From NCBI RefSeq assembly GCF_900497805.2, contig NW_020940358.1, forward strand, positions 30,373,300-30,437,299: DNA of 64,000 nucleotides. Direction: 5' to 3'. The notes under the pieces are model-generated. The model saw only the letters and a list, made by a program, of their open reading frames with translations, ran no database searches and was not told the origin of the DNA. Below, piece after piece: positions 46,701 to 58,700 of the stretch. This DNA is from Vombatus ursinus (lineage: Eukaryota > Chordata > Mammalia > Diprotodontia > Vombatidae). Positions within the stretch are counted from its first letter, which is position 1; every line of letters starts with the position of its first letter. The position numbers and the translations under genes are program-made.

Positions 46701-49700
46701 TCAAAAGCAGGATGGAATTGATACTGGTTTGAAAATGTCCTTGAGATTGTACCCCAGGGTTGACACTAATTGGCACTGATAGATAGTCATTTCCTGTTTG
46801 AACCAGGATGAGATTGCAGACTTTCTGACTGGTGTGCTCACTCGTGCTGAGGGTCACAGCAGCTCCGAGCCCCGAGATCAGGATGCTGAGAAGAAGAAAA
46901 AGCCTCGTGATTCAGCCCGCCGAGATTTAGCTTTTGAACTTCCTGAACGGGGAAGCCGGCCTACCTCTCCTGCTACTAAGCTTCCTGCCTCACCTTCTGG
47001 TTCTGAGGTAATGCACCTTAAGGATAATAGCTTGTATCTGGGGACGGTGGGAAGGGAGCATGTTGGTAGAGCATATTGATAAGTTTGGTTCTCAGCAAGG
47101 TGGAAAGTGGAAAGAACACTGGATTTGGAGTTGGGGGACCTGGTTCAAATCATGGCTTTACTACTTAGGACCTGTATTATCTTGAGCAAGTTACCTAAAC
47201 ATTGAGACCTTAGTTTTCTCATTTGTAAAATGAAGGACTTGTATTTGTGACCTCTGGGTTCTTTTCTAGCCTTAACTCTTATCTTGTGAATCTCTTAATG
47301 CTTCAGGTTTTACAAATTCATAAAAAGAAAATTCCTGCTTGTGAATCCAAGGAGTCTCATGAAATTTCATGCTTCTGTCTTTATACCTCTCTTTATACCC
47401 ATATATGGGTCATGACCTACAGTTTAAGAAGTGCTGAAGGGGTCTAGAGTGGAAAAAATTTAAGAAGCCCTGCATAGTACCTAACACTATTACTTGTTAT
47501 TGTATTGAATTATTATGGTCTAGATGACATGTTTTTCTTTATCTCTCTAACCACATTTAGGATCTGTCAAGTGTGTCTAGCAGCCCCACCTCTAGTCCCA
47601 AGACCAAAATGGCTACGGTGACTTCTGCCCCTAAGTCTAGCCAAATTGGCACTGCCCAGCTATTGAAGAGACATGTACAGCGGACAGAAGCTGTCTTGAC
47701 CCATAAACAGGCTCAAGGTACATATCTCAGGCCTAATGCCAAACGAGTTTCCTTCCCATCTTTTTTGTAGTTGTTCCTTAGAACTTGGGTTTCTTAAATG
47801 ATTGACCTTCCTAACCATCCCCAGTGAGGCATGATTTGGGGGATATCAGTGTGCTCTCACTTCTCCTTTTTAACATTTTAAAAGAAGTTAAAGGTAGTCT
47901 TGAAATGAAAAGAAGTCACAAAGGGACAGCCTAAAGGGTGTGTCTGGAAAGTGTGGAAGGATAATCTTCCTTGCTTTGCCTAAAATGGCAGGGGTTTTGT
48001 GTGATGAACCTCATATCTTTATTGTCAGCAGGGAAAAACCATCTTCTACAGACAGCTTCCCTGAGTCACTGCTTATAAAAAGTAACTTCCCAAAGGGTGA
48101 GACCTGGAGATATTCAGATCCACTGGGCTCTTCCTTTGCTCTGTAACTTGAGAGTCATGATTTCTGTGCTAAACCCAGTAGGGATTTCTGGTGGGAAGGA
48201 TTTTTTTTTTAATTAATTTATTTTGAATTATCAACAATCACTTCCATAAGCTTTTGATTTTTAAATTTTTCTCCCCTTCCCACCTCCTTCCCCAAGATGG
48301 TGTGCAATCTAATATAGGCTATACATATACATTCCTATTAAACATATTTTCACATTAGTGATGTTGTAAGTAAGAATTAGAACTAATAGGAGGAACCATC
48401 AGAAAAAGGAAACAAAACCCAACAGAAGAGAAAAAAAGTAGCAAATAGTGTGCTTGAATCTGCATTCAAATTCCATAGTTCTTTCTTTGGATGTGGATAG
48501 CATTTTCCATCATGAGTCCTTTAGAGATGTCTTAGATCCTTGTATTGCTGAGAAGGGTTAAGTCTATCAATATTAGTCATAGCACAACGTGGCTGTTACT
48601 ATGTACAATGTTCTCCTGATTCTGCTCATTTCACTCAGCATCAGAGCATACAAGTCTTTCCAGGTTTTTCTGAAGTCAGACTGTTCATCATTTCTTATAG
48701 CACAATAGTATTCCATTACGTTCATATACCACAACTTGTTCAGCCATTCCCTAATTGATGGGCATCCTTTCAATTTCCAATTCTTTGCTACCACAAAAAG
48801 AGCTGCTATAAATATTTTTGTACATGTGGGTCCTTTTCCCATTTGTATGATCTCTCTGGGATATAGCCCTAGAAGTGCTATTGCTGGGTCAAAGGGTATG
48901 CACATTTTGATAGCCCTTTGGGCATAGTTCCAAATTGCTCTCCAGAATGATTGGAGCATTTCACAACTCCACCAACAATGCATTAGTGTTCCAATTTTGG
49001 TGGGAAGGATTTTTGACTGTCCTTACTTCACATTTGATTTGGGGAATTTTGAAATGTGATTGAAATGAGAAGCTTTTGATGATGTGAACACTGCAAAGAA
49101 TCAGTGAAGAGGAAGAAGGAAAGTGTCAGAGAAGAAATTGCTTAAGGGAAGCTAATAATTTTCATGCTGATAATTCTGGCTCTGATTTAACCTAGATAGG
49201 GTCTGGTATTATGGGAATTGATTGTTTATCCAGGAACATCTAAAATGTTCAAATTTCCCTGGGGGGTTGAGTGCCTGGAAATAGCAGTAGTTATTTCCCG
49301 CTGTAACTTACTATACTGAACTCAGACTGCCTGTCAAACAGAATCATCTTGTCTATTTATCTAGTCTGTATTTCTTTATCTGGTGCTTAAGGGTCAGAAC
49401 TCAAACCCTAGATTCCTTCAAGGTAGCCTAGAAAAAGAATGCTAACAGGGCACAAAAGAGAAAGCCATGTATGTGTGTGAATATACGGGAGAAGCTTGTG
49501 TGATAGGGTTGTTGTGTTCTGTGTCTGCTTGGTGGCTTTGTGGTTGTAGCTAAGTACCATTAAGTGGTGTTTCATTTTGTTTTCATCAAAAGGAAAGGTT
49601 GAGATGTTAGCTTTTACTCCCATTTGGACCATCATATAGGGCATAGCAATTCAGGGAATGTTTAGAGTTTGCTTGCTAATAGGCACACTTACGACATTGG

Positions 49701-52700
49701 TCAGTCAGGGGATCAAAATGGGGTCCAGTTGGTCACATGACCAGCTGGTCATGAGTGAGATCAGTAACCTTAGAACTTCATTAGTGATGGTTTCAGTTAG
49801 CAAGAAGTAATGAGGAGACATCTTTAGACCCCTTCCTGGCTCCCTCTCCCCTTCTTGTCTTCCTTGGCCGGCTATGATTCTGTAATTCTTTCTGATTCAT
49901 TCCAGCACAGTTTGCTGCTTTTCTGAAACAAAACATGCTGGTGAGGAAAACTCTTCCTCCCGGCACCTCCTCCTGTCTCTTTGGTGAGTATCTTTCTCTT
50001 GCTTGCCTATCCCTTGCTTTCTCTACTTCTGCTGCTCAATATGCCTCTTTCATATGCAGTCTAGCATGATTCCTTACACAAAGTAGGTGCTTAATATTTG
50101 AGTTGAAATTGATTGAAGTTTAGCCTTTTCTCTCATTTGCCTTTTGTTGTGTCCCCTCTTAGTCCTTTCTTTGTGCCCCTCTCTCCATCATCCTATTTCT
50201 CTCTCAATGGATTTGTCTCTGTGGAACCCTCTTGCCTTTGTCAATGTCATGTTGCATCTCTTTTATTTTTTCTTGTTCTTTCTCCTTCTGCTCTCTTTTA
50301 TTCTCTGTTTCACTTCCTTTTCCCCTTTGTATTCTCATTTTCTTGCTTTATCTGCATGACCCCCCTTTTTGTCTGCAAGCTTTTGCATATATAGAAAGGC
50401 CTGTGTTTCTGTACTGTTTGTTTTGCTTCTGCTTTCCTATTCTCATCATGGCCACTAAAGAAAGAAAACCATTTGCAAACTTTCAGAGTTTTTTTTTTTT
50501 TTTAAACCTTCCCTGTCTCTCTTCCAGTCCTTCCCATTTGAGCTAGCACATCCAGGTCTTGAATGATTCTTCTAGCTCTGATTGTGCTGTGATGGTGATC
50601 AGGAGAAAATGCTTATGGTTCCAAGCACCCCTTATGGGAGCAGCTGATACTGCCCTTTGTGCTTAAATTGGGAAGGGATGGGGTGGGACAGTCTCCTGAG
50701 AAGTTGGCAGCAAACCTAGAGGAATGAGCCAGTCTGTAGAGGCCTATGTGAAGGGAACTTTGGTGAGAGGAGAACAAGGAAGGCTTGGTCATCCTTGTAG
50801 ATGAGTTTGTTTTGGATCTATTCACCAATCAATGAAGAAAGGCTGGTTTGTACGCTAGAGAGAAGCAATTTCTGAAGAAGATTTTGTGGTGTGCTTTTAA
50901 CCCTGGTCTGTTTGGAACAGGAACTTTGGGAACCATATTGGAACTTCTCTAGCCTGAGGACAGAAGAGAACAATTTTTTAAATAGTGGAATTCCCTTAAA
51001 TCTCCTACATTTGACAAAGGGAACCCCACAATTTTAGGGGGCTGGACAAAACTCAATGTTTACATGGAAATTTTAACTTTTAGGGGAGGATAGCCTTCTT
51101 TCTTTTGTTGAACAGGGCTAGTGGCCATATGCTGTGTGATTCCCATGTGTACTGCTGGCTTTCCTCTGGTCCTGCTCATTTCTTTGCTTGCTGTGCTTTC
51201 TGCAATGTTTAATATTCCCAAGGGAACTCTAGATTTGTGATTTGAGGGACTAATGGAATTGGAGAAGGATGAAACTGTTTCAGAGACTGGGAAATACTGC
51301 CTATATCTATTAGAGAGTCTTCTTACCACCCTAATATTCTCTTGTTGAACCCAGTGGTGGTAGGGAGAAATTACCTCCTTTTTTCTTTCTGGGCCTTCAC
51401 ATTTTCCAGGGCTGGGGTAGGGATGAGCAGGGATGTAGTCACATCATTCAGGATAGGACAGAGGTGTAACATGGGGTTCTAGGATCAGGGTGCTACTGTG
51501 GGGTAAAATCTGAGGGCAGGCAGCTGAAGGTAGAATTGACTTTAGTAAGCATCTTGGGTGCAATGCCTTGGACATGGACTGATCATTCAGTTTGAGTAGT
51601 GTGTATGTGTGTTGTGCATGCTTTTGCATCTCTTTGAGGCAGTGCCTTAACGGGCCCAACAGGGCCTTCCTGGATTGGAGGAGACCTCAAACTGATCTTC
51701 TTCACTTTTCAGTTCCCATCTCCTCAGACCAAGCCGAAGAAGCTGATAAAGAAGACCTTCGGGGCCAGCTGAAGCGTCAGCATCCTCCTAGCCCCCCTCC
51801 GGGCAGCAAGGCTTCCAAGCGAGCCAAGATCAAAGTGACCATTGTCTCTCATGGGGATGGAGCTGGTGGACCAAGTCTCCCATCCCAAGGAGGAAGCACA
51901 GAGGGCAAGTGTTTAGGGAAGCTGTTACTGTACTAATTGAACACTCAAAGAGAGCACAGACTGTCCCATTTGTGGTTCCTGCTTCATTCCATCTTACAAG
52001 AAGCTTATAGTAGAAGTAGACATTGGAGTACATGCTGAAGAAACCAGGGAATGTCCATTGATCTGAGATTGAAGTGATATTCTGTTAGAATGGACTTTTG
52101 AATGGACTTTTAGAGAAAATTTAGTATCACTCCCTTATTTTACTGTTAAGGAAACTAAAGCCCAGCAAAGGGAAATGGCTAACTGCTAAATTAATATTCC
52201 TAAAGGACAGATTTGATTATGTCGTTCCCCTGTTCAGGAAGCTTCATTGGCTTCCTTTACCTCTAGGATAAAATAGTGACTTTATTTGGCATTTAAAGTC
52301 CTTCAAAATCTGGGTCCAGCCTGTCTTTCTAGACTGATTTCATACTACTTCCCCTCACCCGTTCTGTGTACTAGTCAAATTGACTTGTTTGCCATTCCCG
52401 ATATGTGAAATGCCATTTCCATTTTTTTTGCCTTTCCTCAGGCTCTCTCTTAGAATGTTCTCTTTCTGCCTCTTAAAATTTTTTTGTTCCCTTCAAAGCA
52501 TAACTCAGGTGCCATCTACTGTCTGAAACCTTTTCCTGATCCCCTAGTTGTTAGTGTCCTCTGCCTCGGCCCCCAAAATTGCTTTGTATTTACTTTGTAC
52601 GTATTTTGCACTTTACTTGTTGCCTACCTTTTTTAGAATGTAAGTTCTTTGAGGACAGGGATTTTTCATTTTTGATTTTTTTATCCTCAGTGCTTATTAG

Positions 52701-55700
52701 TGTCTGGTACAGGGTAGTTGCTTAATAAATACTCTTTGAATTGAATTACCCATGGTCACGTAGTTAGTAAAGGGTGGAATTGGGACTTGAAACTAGGCCT
52801 TCTGACTAGGAATCAGAAGCTCTTTATCATTAAGCCATAGCTCAGTTCAGGATGGGAATAGTGAGATCAGTCCAGGTTTCTTGTATTTTCTTAGTGCTTT
52901 GTGATTCTAAGAGGTATAGGCATGATCAAGTCAATGTGCTGAGAAGCTGTTGTTGTGCAGTTTCAGGAGGAAAGCCCATTACTGTGACTCGGGGGCAAAC
53001 TGCTGTAGGTGCCAAGGAGCTAACAGGGCTGCTCACCACAGCCAAGTGAGTCTGTCTAACTTTGTTTTTTTTAAATGTCATTTCTTTTGGTCTCTTTCTG
53101 ATAGATCACATAAACTGTGGCCTTAGTCATTCAAGTTTGTTTTAGACTGCTTTCATGAAGCATTTCCCTGTGGGGTAGTCCATTTTATGTTTGTATCCAC
53201 ATAAAGTGGAGGCACTTTTTATTTGAGGATCTTCAACCTTATTACCATTACTCATATCCTTGTTCTGATGGCCTGGCCCCCAGAGGGAGATATAGAAGTG
53301 TCCCTCATACCTTACTGATTTCTGCACTTGGCTTCATGCCCTATTGGTAGACTTTGGCTTAGGATATTGTGTAATATATAGGATGTAGGGAATTGTGAGA
53401 AGTTGAGAGTCAGGAGGCCAGAGTTATATCTCTGCTGATCTCTCTTGTGCCTCACTTGACCCCTACTTTATTCTTCTTTATCCCCGTAAGTCTGTCCCCA
53501 TCAATCTGCCTTGCTGAAATTTGGAACAATTCTTCAGCTCTTTTCCTGTCTCTTCAGATCAAGTGCAGCTTCTGAAGCAGTGTCAGTGAGCCCAGCCTCT
53601 TCCTCCATTATTCCCAACAGTACTGCTCCTAGTGCCTTCCACACTCTGCAGAGCCGCTTGGTGGCCAGTGGTGGTCACTGTGTGGCAGCCTCCCCTGGCA
53701 GCACACTCCCAGGTACTTTTGTCCCACTTTGTCTTCCTGTGCTTTTTGGTGTGCTGTTGCAGGGAGGAGGGGAATGGTGGTGGTTTGGTGTGGGAGGTAT
53801 CTTTTTTGACCTGGCTTATAGGTGTAGGGTTTGCATGATGCTGTCATTAGGTATTAGCCAAGGCTTCAATCATGATAAGGGAGTTAATCAGCCTTATTTC
53901 TTACTGTGAGTGATCACAGTCTACAGTTGTACCATTTGTAGAATTTTAGAGGCTGCAGGTTCCATTCATTTTTAAAAAAAAAAATTTTGGCATTTCGAAC
54001 TTAAATGCAGGATTTTTAAAAAAGCCCAACATTTTTATGTATGCAGCACAACATAAAAAGAGGATTCAGAATAAAACTATGAATTTCCATTTCATACTGT
54101 TTACTTAAAAAAACCTATGTAATAAATACTACACATAATTTTCAAAGCTACCGTGATTTTCTGTGCTTCCTTCTAAGTTTCCTTTTGTTCTCTTCTGTGC
54201 ACTTTTATTTATTTTTTCCTTCTCCCTCCCCACCGTGTTCTAGAGAAGGCTACCATTAGATACGTATGTGTGTGTAATACTATACTATACATACTTCTTT
54301 ATATCAGTTTTTTGTCTGGATGTGGATAGCATCTTCCTTCATAGATCCATCGTAGTTGATTTGAATCAAAATGATTTAGTTATTCAAAATTGTTTTTAAA
54401 ACAATATTGCTATTACTTTGTACAACGTTCTCTTGGTTGTACTCATTTCATTCTTTATTATTTCATGCAAATCTTTCCATATTTTTCTAAAATCAGCCAG
54501 CTTATTATTTCTTATAGCACAGTGCTATTCTGTTGCAATCATATACTACAACTTGTTTTGCCATTCCCCAGTTGATGTCTCGATTTCCACTTCTTTGTCA
54601 CCACAAAGAGAGCTGCTATGAATATTTTAGAACCTATAAGTTCTTTTCCTTTTCCCTATTCACCTTGGGAAACAGACCTAATAAATGGTATTGCTGGGTC
54701 AAAGGGTATACCCAGTTTTTATTAACTCTTTGGGCACAATTCCAGATTGCTCTCCAAAATGGTTGGATTAGTTTACAGTTCCACCAAGATCGAATTAGTG
54801 TCCCAATTTTTCCACATCCCCTCCTTCTATCATTGTAGCCAATCTGATAGTATAAGGTGATATCTCAAAGGTGTTTTAATTTGCATTTCTGTAAGCAGTA
54901 ATGATTTAGAGCATTTTTTCATATTGATGTCTTCATCGAAAAACTGCCTGTTCACATCCTTTGACCATTTGTCAGTAGGGAAATGACCTGTATTCATATA
55001 AATTTGACAAAGTTCTTTATATATTTGAGATACGAGACCTTTATCTGAGTCCATTCCCTTCTAAGAAACATTTTTACAAAGAATGGAATCACAGATGTGA
55101 CCCAATAAAATACTGGGTACCAGCAAGACCAAGTATTTTTTTCCTCCTTAAAGAAGGTCCATTTGTGTATACTAGGCATGGTTGTGCAGGGGTGGGGAAT
55201 CTGTGGCCTCAAGGCCCCATGTAGCTCTCTAGGTCCTCAGGTGTAGCCCTTTGACTGAATCCAAACTTCATAGAACAATCTATTTTGTAAAATTTGGACT
55301 CGGTCAAAAGGCCACACTTGAGGACCTAGAGGGCCACATGGGGCCTCAAGGTGGCAGGTTCTCCACTTCTGGTTGTGGCCTTGAGATATCACTATGGCTC
55401 TTTCCTTAGATCTTTTGCCTCTTCCAGGCTGAGGTTGGTAGCAGAAAGTCTGTTGGCAAGGATATGAATCAGGCCAGGGAGAGCCTTTATGGACTTAAAA
55501 GTTCTGTCTCATAAAATAGATTAGTTGGGGGATGAGTTTAGAGTGAGTGGGAATCCCTAATATAGGACCCCAACTTTTTTGCCATGTACCACATGAGTCT
55601 TCAGAGAAGTGTAGGGAGATAGTTAAATGCTAATAGTAAACCAGCAAACAATGATTGGCATGTTAGTTGACGATGAAAGGTGGGAAGCCTTGTGTGGGCT

Positions 55701-58700
55701 AAAGTGAGAGTGGCTAAGTCTTTTGCATCAGTGGTGGTCTTCTCCCAGGGTCCACATCTGCCAGCAGCCTCCTTCAGGGTCTCAGCTTCAGCCTGCAGGA
55801 TATCAGCAGCAAAACTCCTACCCTCCCAGCTAGTGCTTCCCCAGGGCCAGCCACACAGGTAAGTAGTCAGCAGTCTAGAGGTCCACATTGTACTGGGATG
55901 GGCAGATTGGGGAAGGGGTTGTCCCAGTCAAGTTGGAATTGGGGTCAATAATAGTAATAACAACAATAATAAGCATTTGTGTAGTGCTTACTGTGTGCCA
56001 AGCACTTTACAGTTACTATTTTATTTGCTCTCCCAACAATCCTGATGAGGACTATGAAACTATCAATTGTTATTAGGGCTTCCCTTTATCTATTCCTTCA
56101 ACCCTCTGTGGTTCTTGAAAACTCAAAGAATGTCATGAAATGATACTTCCTTCTAATACCTGGGCTTATATACCCCACAGACCACCAGTGTGAAGTTGCC
56201 TACACCTATGCAGAGCATAGGTGCCATCACCACAGGCACTGGCACCATTGTTCGTACCATTCCTGTGGCCACCACCCTCTCCTCCTTGGGTGCCACTCCT
56301 GGTGGGAAGCCTACAGCCATCCACCAACTGCTGACCAATGGGGGTCTTGCCAAGTTGGCCAGTAGCCTCCCTGGCCTGGCTCAGATTTCTAATCAAGCGG
56401 CAGGTGAGTCTCAGGACTTGTGGGAATGAGATATTGGGAGATCTCAGCTCTGTAGCCTGCCTGCTCATGTCTTATGGGTGAGGCATGACATTAAACTGAA
56501 ACCCAAGAGAATTAGGAAGGGATCCTCCACTGACTTGGCTGCATGGATTTTTGTGTAACTTAAAGAGATAAACTTAGGACCAAAGGACAGAAGTTTTTGG
56601 GAAGGCAGATGTAGTCTGCTGTATGTATATAAGGAGCAGTTAGAACCGTCTTAAAACAGAATGAACTGCTTTGTGAGGGAGTATGTTTTCCATTGCTAGC
56701 AGTATTCAAACAGAAATTGAGTGAACCTGTGTCAAGGGTAGTGGAGGGGGGATTTTTGCATTGGATGGGAACTTGGACTAGATGATCTCTGAGGTCCCTT
56801 CCTTTGGTTCATCCTCTGAAGAGGTCACAAGAACACAGGCTGTTTACTGTTGCTTTCTGAACTTTGAGTAGTGGGGCACAATTAAGTTGGATAGGTGGCA
56901 GAAAGATACTGATCAGGAAGAGGAGATGGTGCTGGAAAGACCCCATTCAGTAAAGTAGGTTGTAATAATAACCTGGATCCTTTTTTTCTGTAGGCTTGAA
57001 GGCCCCAACCACTATTACAGTAACTCTGCGAGGCCAACCCAGCCGTGTCACCACACTGAGCCCAATGGGCACAGGAGCTGCCGCCTTAGAGGAGTCCACC
57101 TCTCAGGCTCTACCTTCTACCCCACAGGTGAGTTTTGCCAATGAGAAAGGTGGTCCCATGTGAGGTGGAAGGCATAGACCTGCAGGATACTCTAGCCATC
57201 TATCTAATCCATCACTCCACAGCTATAGAGGAAGGCTTTGCAGAAAATATTCTTCCTTTTTTCCATAGCATTGTAGGTCAAGAGTTTACACAGATTTAGA
57301 TAGTAGTGTCCCCTTTTGAATTAAATGTAGGATAAACTTAGGAAAAAATATAAATGCTTCAAGTTAACAACCTTTTAAGTTAGCTACCTTTTCCTGGCTT
57401 ATTACATATTATACCCCTTCCCGTACCCTAATTGGCCCTCTTGTTGCTCTTCACACATGGTACTCTATTTCCCAACTCTCTGTGAGCTTCGTTCTTCAGT
57501 TTCTCCTGGGTTTACTGCAGTTCCATTGCTTCTTGCTCCTTGCTTCTTCTGAAGATGTTATTATTATGACCTTCTTTATTTGATCTGATAATTACTGTGA
57601 ACTTTTGATGTGAAATCTTCCAGATCATAGGATGGAGCTCAGGAAGGCTATCCACAGATTGGTGGCATCAGAAAAAAACTGGATTTAGTCTAGTCTTGAC
57701 CACACTTGCTGGGAGCATGGCTCATATGGGCACTGTCCATTATTATGTACTGTGCCTGGTTTGATTATTAAATAAGCTTAGTTAGGGGGTGCTACAAGTA
57801 GTTCCATGGCTGTCAGATGACTTTAGAAGTTTTTTGTAGGCATCAGTCTTCTGAAATTCCTCTTTTGGGGGAGAAGTTGGCATAATGATTACTATTTGGC
57901 ATCAGTTATGGTAGAAGAGCAGCACCCTTCACCCTTTCTAAGACCATCAATGAGAAGCCATTCTGGGAAATGTTAATGAGCTAATATAGGGAGGGATCTT
58001 AGTACTGTCAGTCAGTCAGTCCCTGTTAGGGGCCTGTTGTGTGCCAGGTGCTATGCTAGATCCTGGGGATATAGAGATAAGAACGAAACATTCCCTAAGG
58101 AGCCCCACATTCTGTTTTTGAAACAATGTATGCATATCTATGTAAATACCAGGTAATTTCAGGGTGAGGAGAGGTGCACTTGTAGCTAAACTGGGTAGGA
58201 TCCAGAAAGGCCTAATGTAGGAGGTGGCACTTGAGGTGAGCTTTGAAAGAAGCCAGGAATTCTAAGAGGAGAAGATGAGAGAGAGATGCCTTTCAGGTAT
58301 CAGGATGTGTAAAGACAAGGAGATGGGAAATAAAACAACAGGAAGGGCAATTAGGGTAGACTGTAGAGTGTGTGAAGGGGAATACTGTAAGCTGGGAAAA
58401 GGTAGCCTGGAGTCAGGCTGAGAAGTACTTTAAATGTTAAACTGAGGCATTGGTATTTTATTTTTGTGGCAATAGGTAAGCATTGGAGCTTTTTTTGCAG
58501 GGGAGTGATGTGGTCAGAACTGAGCTTTTAAGAATATTACTTTGTTACCTTTGGGGAGGATGAATTGAACAGCAGAGAGAATGGAGGCAGGAAGACCAAT
58601 TAAACTGTTGCAGTAGCTCAGGTGAGAAGTGTGCTAAGGACCTCTGAGCTAGGGTGGTGGTTATGTGAGTGTAAAGAAGGAGATGGATGTGTGAGAGATT

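Noticed and set aside
46266-46721. 151-codon frame extending KANSL3 exon 12
   Set aside because: The part after 46355 is intronic low-complexity Lys/Arg sequence; exon 13 continues the conserved protein directly from the donor at 46356.
50113-50546. Overlapping Ser/Phe/Leu-rich open frames suggesting a membrane protein
   Set aside because: All three frames read hydrophobic low-complexity sequence because the DNA is a long pyrimidine-rich intronic stretch.
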